This document shows, piece by piece, positions 36,669 to 46,012 of a stretch of DNA of 64,000 nucleotides. The DNA comes from Triplophysa rosa. Its lineage: Eukaryota > Chordata > Actinopteri > Cypriniformes > Nemacheilidae. The position numbers were made by a program, and so were the translations under genes. Position 1 is the stretch's first letter, and each line of letters opens with the position of its first letter. Location: the NCBI RefSeq assembly GCF_024868665.1, contig NC_079898.1, forward strand, positions 8,276,561-8,340,560. The letters are read 5' to 3'. Below the pieces are notes generated by a model. That model saw only the letters and a program-made list of their open reading frames with translations, ran no database searches and was not told the DNA's origin.

Positions 36669-36714
<46 letters not shown>
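36653..36714. repeat. (CA)n microsatellite
   Basis: CA run with CACG steps; inverse of the GT run about 90 bp to its left. Confidence 0.95.
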
Positions 36715-36715
<1 letters not shown>

Positions 36716-36829
36716 ATGTTTCTGTTTATAACCATCGGGGCAGATGGGCAGGTGTTGAAACTGCAGACAGCATAAACTCACTGTGAGTCAGCCTGCCAGA
36801 CAACCTAAGGGTCACACACATACACACAC

Positions 36830-38290
36830 ACAGGCATGACTAGGGTCATGACACTAGTCGTTGAAACCACATATACCAGTACGAGAGAGACAAATATAGA
36901 GCATGAGGAATGAAATGGAAGCCACACACACACACTGTACAGTATCTAAGTCCTGGTATTTTTCAGTTTCTCCTTCCAAGCTCTCTCTCTCTTGCCTTCA
37001 GAAAAGCACCAAAATCTGTCTCAAACACACTGAACAGCTACAAATGTTTAGTTCAGATTTTTTTGTTTACCAGATCCAAACCATATTTGTGTGTTGTGGT
37101 ATCGGACTAAAATTTTACTCAGTCTGAATGGCCATTTTCCCTCATTTAGCTGCATTCATACAGTTACTATGCTACGTTTTCTCTCTTCTCTTTTATAGTG
37201 AATTGTGTAGTTAATAGTAAATGAGTAACAGAGACTCATGCCAGACGGTAGAATAATTATAAAGTCTTTTAGAGCTGAAACCCGAACTGGTTTCTATGCA
37301 GTGTGAACAAAGCCATTCATTCTTATTTTCATGAGCGTATGTAACAATGATAGATTTTGGTCCTCTCATCTTGGTTGGTCATTGGTATCTGAATGTGAAG
37401 GTAGGAGATGGCCTGTTGGGGGAGGTAAACATCAACTCAGCTGTCCTACTGATTTATTCAATGAATGATCATGCCCAGAAAAAATCCATACAAACTGATG
37501 TTGTGTTTTCTGCACTGATTGTGGAAGAACATCTACAGAAGTTTGTGGAAGGAATTTTAACATGGTAATATGTGAATGTATCAACCATTATAGGCTATTT
37601 AGTACTCTTGCTGTTTATTGTATGAACATTGTATGAATGTAATGCACATATGTTCGAACTTTTAAGATACAGACAAGATCGTGTGTAGGAGAGAAAGTAC
37701 AATCATTTTCTCAGTTTATTTGTGCACAATGCGGAGTCTTTCCACACCTTGAAATTTCAAGTTCACAAATCAAAACTTATCCAGTCTGTAAACAACTACA
37801 CAAGACTATTTCTTGAAGATCAGATCTGCGATAAGATACGTGTGTGTTTGCTGTGCTATGGAGTTCATTGCAGGCCATGGCATGTTTTGTTACCGTAAGA
37901 ATTAAGTGTTCCTTGAGTGGGGTGGAGGGTGACCTGGGGGAGAGGAGTGCTGCGTGGGATGGATGCAGGTCACTACCTGTCAGAGATATGGAGGGTGAAC
38001 GCGAGGGAATGAGAGAGATGGATGGATTGTGGATTGGATGACTGGTGCCTCCAGACGGATCTTAAGTTACGGTGTCTGCAGCTGTGGGTCTGATCCTCGA
38101 GGTCGAACAACACCCTGCACACGCACACATACACACATTTAATTACTTAAGTTTTGCAAACATATACACATACAGGCCAAAACGTGCCATTACAGCCCTG
38201 ATCTGACATACGTGATGTTTGCTGCTTTTGGATGTTTTCCATGCCTTTTAGCTCTACAATTTGTCTGTGTAATTTCGAAGGATATTCAAG
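36830..38290. other. Non-coding stretch, nothing recognised
   Basis: Short CA runs at 36,810-36,832 and 36,923-36,936. No gene seen. Confidence 0.4.
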
Positions 38291-38296
38291 GAATAT

Positions 38297-38575
38297 TTAA
38301 AGGTCGAGTGTATGAAATTTAGCGGCATCTAGTGGCGAAGTTGCAAATTGCAACCAACTCCACCCCTCGCTTTCGAAGCATGATAGTGGCTGACACAGGA
38401 TGAAGATGTCGTCACGTTTACATTATATTGCCGAAGGAGACAACTTATTTATGAAATGCGTTCTGTAGAGCAGTTTGTCTGTTTAGGGCTACTGTAGAAA
38501 CCACATGGTGAATTCCATGTAAGGGGACCCGCGGCGTATTTGGATAGACATATCTAAAAACTATCTAAACATTAA
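38297..38575 (+). repeat. 'gcggcatctagtgg' element, first part
   Basis: Begins 'aaaggtcgagtgtatgaaat' with 'tagcggcatctagtggcga', then 'caaccaactccacccctcgc', and ends in 'ccatgtaaggggacccgcgg'. An abundant fish repeat. Its complementary half is at 13,255-13,460 on the other strand. Confidence 0.7.
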
Positions 38576-38779
38576 AATCCTGTTATTCTTTTTCATCCTC
38601 GTGTCATTTTTAATGAAGTTTAAGTTTGGAAGGAGCCTGGTCAGTCTGCCGGTCATCATGCAATCTCATCTGACTTTCATATGCATACCTATATATACCG
38701 CGGAATGGGACCGGGTTGGACCTGCACGGTTTCGGCGGGTGGGGCTTCCTGGGTCGCGGCTCGTGGGCTCTCCCTTTTC

Positions 38780-39145
38780 TTCGTGGACGTTGCTCGGTGG
38801 CTTTGGTCGGGGTCACTGATTGCAGCTATGACACGTCAGAGGAGATCTGGCCCTCCCGGCTGAGCCTGGTTTCTCCCGAGGTTTTTTTTCTCTATTATTC
38901 ATCATTGGAGTTTGGGTTCCTCGCCACAGCAGAGCAGTGCAGTGTTGGCTTGCTCACCGGGAGACTGCATTTATTTATTTATTTATTAGATATTATTTAT
39001 TATAATGATCTTGCTTGGTCTATAAACACCATGCACTGTGCTGTGTTTTACCTTTCTGTGTTTTTCTTATTTGCTCCTGTAAAGCTGCTTTGGAACAATG
39101 CACATTGTGAAAAGCGCTATATAAATAAAATTGAATGAACTTGAT
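38780..39145 (+). mobile_element. 5'-truncated LINE 3' UTR
   Basis: 'cctggtttctcccgaggttt', 'ggagtttgggttcctcgcc' and 'gctgctttggaacaatgc' lead to 'gaaaagcgctatataaataa' and an 'aattgaatgaacttga' tail. This is the usual 3' end of a common fish non-LTR retrotransposon. No ORF survives. Confidence 0.75.
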
Positions 39146-39934
39146 TGCAGTATATTGTTTGCGTAGGTTACACCGTTTTACTTTTCCAGACCTTGTAGGG
39201 CCTTGTCTGGATTTCTTCTTGTTTAACGAGATAACTATTTAAGTGTAACATCAAATGCCAAAAGTCCATATGCGTTAATGCACATGAAATCATCACCATA
39301 GTCCTGATCGAGCCACATCTGAGGGTTCTTATGCGGCTTATTCAATGCGGCTAATGAGATCTCCCTCATGACGAGATTCTAGTCGACTGATCCAATAATG
39401 TGTAACCGGACGTCAGTCACGATGGGGACAAACGGCTTCCGACGGACGGACGCAACTCCATCTGGGAGCTGTGGTAATTATCTTCGAGTTTTATGTTCTA
39501 AAACCAACATCTATTAGAACGGCATTATACACGCCACTATGGAAATGGAGTGACATAGCGGGTAACGACAGCTTGGCAAGGGAAAGTAATGTGGACTGGT
39601 ACGCGCATAAGGCGTATTGTACCGCATAAATAATTGGAATGTAATAACCTGAAACGAATAAGCTTTAAAGATACCACTTCTGGGTAGTCTGAGCAAGAGA
39701 AGTAAGTTGAGGCAATGTTGCATTAACTGTTGGATTGGGGTCCAACAAATAGATAGTTTTTCATGTTTAAGTGGATTTAAAATAACCATGGAAGCTGATC
39801 TTTCTTATATAGAATGGTGTAGAAATCGATAATTGACAAAAATATCTATTGGCATTGTAGAAAATACCTTCATTCAACGTTTGTCCAGGTTAATAGTGTG
39901 TTCTTTATAAATAAAATGTATATGCATAAAATGT
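39146..39934. other. Left flank of the DIRS element
   Basis: No gene or repeat recognised. 39,290-39,480 is GC-richer and repeat-free. Confidence 0.4.
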
Positions 39935-40142
39935 CTTGGTTACGTGTGTAACCTCGGTTCCGCTGATGGAGGGAACGAGAGTTGTGTCGAACCGACAGAT
40001 GGGGTTCGTCCTTGAGAACCAATCAGCTTCCGACTTCTTAAAAAGGCCAATGAAAATTGGCGAAATGAAATTTGCATGCCGGACTCCGCCCCGGATGATC
40101 CGGGTATAAAAGGGAGACGGCATGCACTCATTCATTCACCTT
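39935..40142 (+). repeat. DIRS 3' inverted terminal repeat
   Basis: From about 39,980 it is the inverse of the right end. An extra outer segment (39,935-39,978, 'ggttacgtgtgtaacctcgg' onward) is unique to this side, as in DIRS1, where the two ITRs differ in their outer extensions. It has its own 'ccaatcag' (40,019), 'actccgcccc' (40,083) and 'tataaaag' (40,105-40,112), pointing into the element, antisense to the genes. Confidence 0.88.
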
Positions 40143-40216
40143 AGTTCTGAGGAGCCTGAGACCTCTCACGACTGCTGCAGTGGACAGCACGTGTTGTGGC
40201 AAGAGGACACAACGTC

Positions 40217-40315
40217 TCAGTTCCCTCCATCAGGGAACCGAGGTTACAAACGTAACCGAGACGTTCCCTTTCTGTCGGTCTCTCGACGTTGTGTCGAACC
40301 GACAGATGGGGTTCC
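40217..40315. repeat. DIRS internal complementary region
   Basis: 40,221-40,260 ('ccctccatcagggaaccgag' onward) is the reverse complement of the extreme left end (39,935-39,975). 40,261-40,315 ('cgttccctttctgtcggtct' onward) is the reverse complement of the extreme right end (45,926-45,976). The joint at about 40,261 places the complements of both outer ends side by side, the arrangement proposed to template ligation of the DIRS cDNA into a circle. Confidence 0.88.
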
Positions 40316-40987
40316 AATGGAAAATGCCATAACACTGGTGCCCTGTCACAATCTCAACGAAGCGACGGTGACTAGGCCTGGGCGTGTAGCCGTGATACGC
40401 TACCGGAAATTGTAACCTACCAGTGGGTAGGTAGGGGGTCCCAGAGCTTTCTTGAAAGATGGGAAAGCCCCTACCTTCGAGCCTCACAGGCGGCGGCCTT
40501 GTTTCTCTTACAGCGAGAAGCCACCCGGAACCGTAAGGCACTGGGTAAGCGCTACTTCCTCAAGGGGGGATGCGCTACAGAGACCACTTCCTACCAGCAG
40601 GAGGAGACTAGTGGAGATACCAACATGGTCTCACCGATGGGGGAGAACTCATGGGAAGAAAGTGCGGACTGAAGGAGTTAACCGCGAGGTGGAGGTCCAC
40701 CTAAGGAGGTCATGGGTTACCAAGGTGGGAACCAGCATGAGGATACATCAGACGGAACCGCCCTACTGGGGGGTTGCAACGTCTGGTAGCACTAGGTCCG
40801 GTTAGAGCTATGTTGCGAATAACTCAGGTGATACCCGGCCTAAGGGGCAGGGCTGCTCTGCCCAGCCCGCCCACAGGAGGTGCTTGCTAGTGATGGATGG
40901 AGTGCCTGTTCTTCACCCAGTGGGGGAAGAAGGGAGGCTAGTAGTACGCTGACCCCCTAGGGTCAGGTACTGTCATAGGCGTACACC

Positions 40988-41569
40988 CTACCGGCCGCCG
41001 GTCTTGCCTGATGCCTGCAAGACTCGAGCCGATACCGGTTTTACGCGGAGGCTGTAGGACCTCGCGAAGGTGATGGGTGTAGCCCAACCCGCAGCTCTGC
41101 AGATGTCTGCCAGAGAGGCGCCTCGAGCCAGTGCCCACAAGGAGGCTGTACTCCGTGTGGAGAGAGCTCTCACCCAGTGGGCGTAGGCGAACTAGGACAG
41201 GTATGCCACAGTGACGACGTCCATGATCCAATGCGCCAATCTCTGTTTGAGACAGCCCTCCCTGCTGATCTCCAAACAGACAAAGAGCTGCTCAGAGCTT
41301 CTGCGGCTCTGCGTGCAGTCCAAGCAGAGGCGCAATGCGCGTACTGGACACAACACGGATGGGGTTGGGTCTTCCTCCCCGGTGGGGAGCGCCTGTAAGT
41401 TCACCACCTGGTGTCTCGGGGGAGTGGTGGGAACTTTGGGCACGTAGCCGGGCCGGTGTCTCAGGATAGCGTGAGAATAACCGGGCCCGAGTTCTAGGCA
41501 ATCTGTGGACACGGAGAATGCTTGTAGGTCCGCTACCCTCTTGAGCGTCCTCCCGAGAGCCGTCTTCAT
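40988..41569 (-). pseudogene. DIRS tyrosine recombinase, inactive
   Basis: 194 codons in one frame with a single in-frame TAG at about 41,192. In order: 'LKRVADLQAFSV' (first catalytic Arg), 'GYVPKVPTTPPRHQVVNLQ', 'LCPVRALRLCLDCTQSRRSS', 'EQLFVCLE', 'KQRLAHWIMDVVTVAY'; then after the stop 'VRALSTRSTASLWALARGA', 'SLADICRAAGWATPITFARS' and the nucleophile Tyr in 'ARSYSL'. The H-x-x-R box reads Leu-Ser-Thr-Arg: the catalytic His codon is CTC. The enzyme integrates the circular cDNA into the genome. The stop and the His loss both disable it. The downstream end lies 670 bp from the complementary region. Confidence 0.9.
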
Positions 41570-41947
41570 CGAAAGTGAGAAAGAGCTGCATCTCCGAGGG
41601 GGCTCCAGGACCGCATCAATGTCGTAAGAGGGTACGGAGCGTGGGTGAGGTGGTAGCCTTTCCGCGCCCCTTAGGAACCAAATGATCAGGTTGTGCTGTC
41701 CTAGAGACTACCAGCAACTGAGTCGTGATGAGCGGCAATAGCGGCTCCATACACGTTCAGTGTGGAAGGGGAGAGATTATTCTCGAGTCTCTGGAAGGAC
41801 CGCACCCACTTGATCAAGCAACTCCGCGGGTCTTCTCTTCGAGAAGAGCACCAGGATGAGAAGAGGCACCACTATAGGCGTATCGTCACCTAGTGGCCAG
41901 GGCCCTAGCCTGAGTAGTGGTCTTAACCGCCGCAGGGGTTAGGCCAC

Positions 41948-42330
41948 TCAGGATCTCCTCGTTCCGTCCAGGGGCCAGACATGGAGGTTCCAGAGGTCTA
42001 GCCCGTGATGCCATAACGTGCCCTTCCCCTGGGAAAGCAGGTCCTTCGTCAGGGGAATCGGCCAGGGGGAGCTGTCGTCAAGAGCATTAGCTCCGAGAAC
42101 CATGTCCGGTTGGGCCAGTATGGCGCAACTAGTACACTTGATGCTCCTCTTCCCTGACCTTGCACAGGGTCTGTGCAATGAGGCTCACTGGGGGAAAGAC
42201 GTACTTCCGCTTGTCCCACGGCCAGCTGTGCGCTAGAGCCTCCGTGCCGAGGCAGGGAGTACCTTAGCGGCAATGGGTGGTGTCCAGGGAGGCGAAGGAG
42301 TCTACCTGAGCCCGCCCTGACTGTCCCCAA
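41948..42330 (-). pseudogene. DIRS RH-YR connecting segment
   Basis: Two frames carry pieces found between RNase H and recombinase in fish DIRS elements: 'SSVLVAPYWPNRTWFSEL' (42,330-42,049 frame) and 'PIPLTKDLLSQGKGTLWH' with 'GLDLWNLHVWPLDG' (42,178-41,948 frame). A frameshift lies between them near 42,090. Function not well defined; possibly part of a DIRS methyltransferase-like or linker region. Confidence 0.7.
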
Positions 42331-42429
42331 TGAGCTGGCTACGCGGGGGTGGAGTCGTCACTCTCCGCGAGGCGTCAACTGACGAGAGAGCACATCGGCT
42401 GTCTGGTTCAGGTCACCTGGGATATGTGT

Positions 42430-42949
42430 GGCCCTGCGGACTCCACAGGAGGAGGCGTCGGGCGAGTCGTGTTAGCTGCCATAAGCGAACGCCACCCTGG
42501 CGGTTAAAAATGCTACGGCAGTTGTGCAGTCCGACCGGACCAGCACGTGCTTGTTCTGCACGAGAGGTTGTAACCCCTTCAATGCGGGTAGCACATCCAA
42601 CAACTCTAGGCAATTGATATGCCTGCGCAGGCGGGGGCCCGTCCATCGCCCCGACACTGCGTGCCCGTTGCACACGGCACCCCAACCCTGCAGGGAGGCG
42701 TCTGTCGACCCTGATGCGTCTCGCCTGCCCGAGAGGGACCCCCGTCCGTAGAAAAGGTCATTGAAGACCAAGGGGTTAGGGTGCGTCGGCAGAAAAGCGT
42801 AATCACCATCCGCCTGCTGCCGGTGTGCCACGCTCTCCAGGGAACTCGACTCTGTAGCCAGTGTTGGAGCGGTCTCATGTGCATCAACCTGAGGGGTATC
42901 ACCACCGTCGAGGATGCCATGTACCCAGGAGCCTCCTCTCGCTGACTGC
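42430..42949 (-). pseudogene. DIRS RNase H domain
   Basis: This follows RT directly. The connection segment 'LMHMRPLQHWLQSRVP' is read in one frame (42,920 down to about 42,730). The RNase H core returns to the RT thumb's frame: 'GSTDASLQGWGAVCNGHA' (first Asp), 'GPRLRRHINCLELLDVL' (Glu) and 'NKHVLVRSDCTTAVAF' (second Asp), so the Asp-Glu-Asp catalytic set is still visible. The end 'NRQGGVRLWQLTRLARRL' with 'LLLWSPQGH' is in a third reading (42,685-42,413). The domain degrades RNA in RNA:DNA hybrids during cDNA synthesis. Frame changes break the protein though the active-site residues persist. Confidence 0.86.
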
Positions 42950-43700
42950 TTGAAATATTCCAGGCAGTTCAACACTGACTGAGCGCGGTCGCGCTGTAAT
43001 GGAGACAGAGTTGAGTTCCATACCAAAAAAGAGTATGCTCTGCACAGAGGAGAGCTTGCTCCTTTTCGGTTGACCTGTGGTCCCAATCGATCTAGGTGCC
43101 GAAGCACTAGGTCCCTGTGTGTACATAACAGATCTCACGAGTGTGTCAAATGAGCCAGATAGTTTAGTACCCGCACACCTCTCTCCCTGAGGGGAGTGAG
43201 GGCGGCTTCCACGATCTTCGTGAAGACTCGTGGGGACAGGGACAGGGACAGACCGAAGGGGAGGACTCTGTACTAATATGCCTGACCCTCGAAAGCGAAC
43301 CGTAGGAACGGGCGATGACGAGGGAGAAAGAGACATGAGAGTAAGCGTCCTTCAGGTCGATTGCCATGAATCCATCTTGACATCTGACAGATGCCAGGAT
43401 GCGCTTCTGCGTGAGCATCCTGAACGGCAGCTTGAATAGGTGCCTGTTCAGGGTACGCAGATCTAGCGACCCCCGCTCTTTGGGGGACGATGAAGTACGG
43501 GCTGTAAAACCCATTGAACATCTCGGCTAGAGGGATGAGCACGATCGCTTCCTCACCAGAGGGGTGGCGACCTCGGCCCGAAGCACGGGGCATCCTTGCC
43601 TCTGCTGAGGTTAAGAGGATGCCCCGAAACTTGGGCGGGTGTTGGATCGCGTAGCCGAGACGGACCGTATCATGTAGTCACCGTGACGGTTTGGGAAGCT
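42950..43700 (-). pseudogene. DIRS reverse transcriptase, inactive
   Basis: Reading leftward: the 'FNGFYSPYFIVPQRAG' finger region (frame ending 43,273), then in another frame 'LDLRTLNRHLFKLPFRML' and motif A 'FMAIDLKDAYSHVS' with the first catalytic Asp, then back to 'LPRHRPFLRFAFEGQAY'. Further on 'GVRVLNYL' leads where the catalytic YxDD box should follow, but the next codons are Ala-His-Leu-Thr-His-Ser and a TGA stop (about 43,147-43,163). The Asp-Asp pair is absent, apparently through a short deletion. Downstream 'THRDLVLRHLDRLGPQVN' and 'LSPLQRDRAQSVLNCLEYF' complete the thumb. The enzyme would copy element RNA into cDNA. At least three frameshifts, a stop and loss of the active-site aspartates make it dead. 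Confidence 0.88.
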
Positions 43701-43857
43701 CTTGTCAGGCTCCCAGGGACCGACAGGGAGGCTAGGGGTACGTTCTGATTCATCGACCTGCCGGGGGTGGTTCGATGGCTGGCAGTACGGATCCCTCGCC
43801 GTGGGGGGGACCCTGGGGAGGAGATCGGCCCTGCAGTTTTACCTGTCTTGCGAAGAT

Positions 43858-44264
43858 GTAGCACAATGCACCATCGAATGAGAGTGCTTAGGCTGATGAT
43901 TATCCTTGACATTGGGTCTTTCCGCAACGTCGAGTTGCCGAACACCGTCGTGTAGAGGGTCAGAGCGGCTGTGATAATACCCAGACGATGATGTGGCACA
44001 AAGCACCGTCGATTGAGAGTGCTTAGGCTGCTGATTATCCTCTACATTGGGTCTTGCCGCAACGTCGAGTTGCCGAACACCGTCGTGCAGAGGGTGAGAG
44101 CGGCTGTGATAATACCCAGACGATGATGTGGCACAAAGCACCGTCGATTGAGAGTGCTTAGGCTGCTGATTATCCTCGACATTGGGTCTCGCCGTGACGC
44201 AACGTCGAGTTGCCGAACACCGTCGTGTAGAGGGTGAGAGCGGCTGATATAAACGCCCAGAGAG
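43858..44264. repeat. 135-bp tandem triplication inside the DIRS element
   Basis: Three units start at 43,858, 43,993 and 44,128 with an exact 135-bp spacing. Each contains 'gagagtgcttaggctg', 'acattgggtct', 'caacgtcgagttgccgaac' and 'gagcggctg'. The third carries a short insertion ('gccgtgacgcaacg'). 135 is 45 codons, so the array stays open on the minus strand through about 160 codons ('EDNQQPKHSQSTVLCATSSS' per unit). Unit 1 is the most diverged. Confidence 0.93.
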
Positions 44265-44275
44265 GGAGAAAAACT

Positions 44276-45622
44276 TTAGAAAGGTATTCTCGAACTCCCT
44301 GGGGTCTTCCCATGAGGGCCGCATTGGCTTTCGCCGCGGCTGCTGATGGGGTGGTGGTCTCCTCTTCGATGTCTCGAAGAGGACCAGGGCTGCTGGGAAG
44401 CAGACGGTGCACGGGATCTCGGCGGCCAGAGGGCGGTCGAGTCGCGGCTGGGGAGGACATACGTGATATCCTCTGTCTGCTCCCTAACTGTCGAACCCGA
44501 CAGTATCACCAAACAGCCCCCCCTTGCGAGATGGGTGCATCGAGAAAGCGGACTTTCTCAGCGTTACTCACCTGTGCAAGGTTCAGCCAGAGGTGTCTCT
44601 CCTGGACCACAAGTGTGGACATCGCCCGACCCAGGGCCCGCGCGATCACCTTGTTCGCCCTAGAGCGAGGTCGGTGAAGGCGCGGAGTTCCTGCATAAGC
44701 GCTGGGTCGGTCTTACCCTCGTGGAGCTCTCTCCGCGCATTGGCCTGCAGGAAGGCCATAGCATGGAGAGAGGGGACAGCTTGGCCCGCAGCAGAGTAAG
44801 CTCTCGACACCTCAGATGCCGAAAAGCCTACGTGCTTTGGACGGGAGTCTAGGTCGAGCCCCGGGGGGACATCGACGTATCCTCTAGCTGCCCCACCATC
44901 GAGGGAAGAAAGGGTGATGGAACTAGTTGACGTGTACGCGCCGAAGGGGGCGTTCCAGGTCGTACTAGGTTCCTCATGCACTTCCGGGGGAACACGGCAC
45001 TGAGGGCGAGTGCGGCTTGGAGCCGCTCTCAAGCCCGATGTACCGTGTATCCAGCCGCGAGCGTTGGGAGAGGCAGTGCGGTGCACCGCAACCCAAAGCC
45101 GGCGGCCCGGGAAAGCATGGCTGACATTTCGACACCCGCTTCTTCCTGATCTCGACCCCCCGAGGGAGGGAGCTTCAAGGAATCGTCGGAGTCTGATGCC
45201 AGTAAGTCACCCTCCGATGCTGCAACAGACACCTCATCATCACGTACCGTGTCCGATACGTAATTGAGGAATAAGACGGCGGACCGTCTTATGGGGAACG
45301 GTCAGACGAGCAAGACGAGGTGCGAACGGTCCGCGAGCCAGTGGCTGACGGATTAGCGCTCACAGTAATCCTCATATCACCCTCGCTGCTCGCCGTAGCG
45401 GGCGGCAGGGCCGTAGTCCTGCCGTCACGGAACGGGAAGCAGACAAGGTGGTGGCTGAGTCCCGTGGGAACACAGCCACCCGTGACGCAACGTCTGAATC
45501 GTCAGCCGCCCGCAGTGCGGGCAGGACGTATCCACAACATCTGCCCCAGCGTACTGGAAGCAGACATCGTGTCCGTCCCCCTCCTCGATGAGTGTGTTGC
45601 ACCCAAGAGAACAGCGGGACAT
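44276..45622 (-). pseudogene. DIRS gag-like ORF, broken
   Basis: An ATG near 45,622 opens a Cys-rich start ('MSRCSLGCN', 'GDGHDVC', 'SCPHCGR') like the N-terminal zinc-binding-type segment of fish DIRS gag-like proteins; one position usually Cys appears as Tyr ('VCFQYAG'). The next segment (45,232-45,029) has 'DSDDSLKLPPSGG' and 'EAGVEMSAMLSRAA'. The core (45,086-44,646) has 'TLSSLDGGAARGYVDVPP', 'YSAAGQAVPSLHAMAFLQ' and 'DPALMQELRAFTDLALG'. The tail (44,512-44,276) includes 'EQTEDITYVLPSRD'. These blocks lie in different frames, so at least two frameshifts separate them. The protein would form the RNA-binding particle. It is preceded by the promoter-bearing ITR and followed by the 135-bp repeats. 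Family membership rests on order and motif resemblance and is strong. Confidence 0.82.
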
Positions 45623-45794
45623 GCCACGCTGGAGAAATTTGCTCTTTTAGAAAAAAAACTCGAACACTTCTGGAACCGCCGAGACGCCCAGGGGAAGTCG
45701 CTGCAGGAAGGGACAGTCCGCTGCACCACGTCGTAGAGCCGGCAGTCTTGTAGCGAAGTCTGTTGATCATGAGTGAAGGCTCCGAAGAACAAAA

Positions 45795-45976
45795 GGTGAA
45801 TGAATGAGGCACGCCGTCTCCCTTTTATACCCGGATATCCGGGGGCGGAGTCCGGCATGCAAATTTCATTCGCCAATTTTCATTGGCCTTTTCTAAGAAG
45901 TCGGAAGTGATTGGTTCTCAAGGACGAACCCCATCTGTCGGTTCGACACAACGTCGAGAGACCGACAGAAAGGGAA
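45795..45976 (-). repeat. DIRS 5' inverted terminal repeat
   Basis: The reverse complement matches the left end from 'gttgtgtcgaaccgacag' through 'cctcattcattcacc', with scattered differences. Read inward on the minus strand it has 'ccaatcac' (CCAAT box), 'actccgccccc' (GC box) and 'tataaaag' (45,829-45,822), an ordinary polymerase II promoter layout ahead of the gag-like ORF. The outermost bases ('tccctttctgtcggtctctc' inward) differ from the left end. Confidence 0.9.
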
Positions 45977-46012
45977 ATATAATTTTCATTTTTGGGTGAA
46001 CTATACCTTGAA
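45977..46012. repeat. Foldback-MITE end abutting the DIRS right edge
   Basis: 'aattttcatttttgggtgaa' with 'ctatacctt' is the closing end of the foldback MITE. The rest of a MITE is not found on the left side of the DIRS element. Confidence 0.7.

Larger units (their letters stand above)
39935..45976 (-). mobile_element. DIRS1-like tyrosine-recombinase retrotransposon, decayed
   Basis: A 6.04-kb element read right to left. It has inverted terminal repeats at both ends, no LTRs, an internal complementary region near its 3' side (40,217-40,315), and in order a gag-like region, RT, RNase H and a tyrosine recombinase. This is the full DIRS1 plan, and the size fits the family. Such elements copy through an RNA, form a circle using the complementary region, and integrate by recombinase rather than by a DDE integrase, so no target-site duplication is expected and none is seen. 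All coding parts carry stops or frameshifts, so the copy is dead. It is GC-rich relative to its flanks. The right flank is the end of a foldback MITE. Confidence 0.92.

Noticed and set aside
40122..45736. Many plus-strand open frames of 70-147 codons
   Set aside because: They mirror the GC-rich minus-strand DIRS genes; the recognisable motifs are all on the minus strand.
39935..45976. LTR retrotransposon or endogenous retrovirus
   Set aside because: Ends are inverted, not direct; it has a tyrosine recombinase instead of a DDE integrase and no protease or envelope region was seen.
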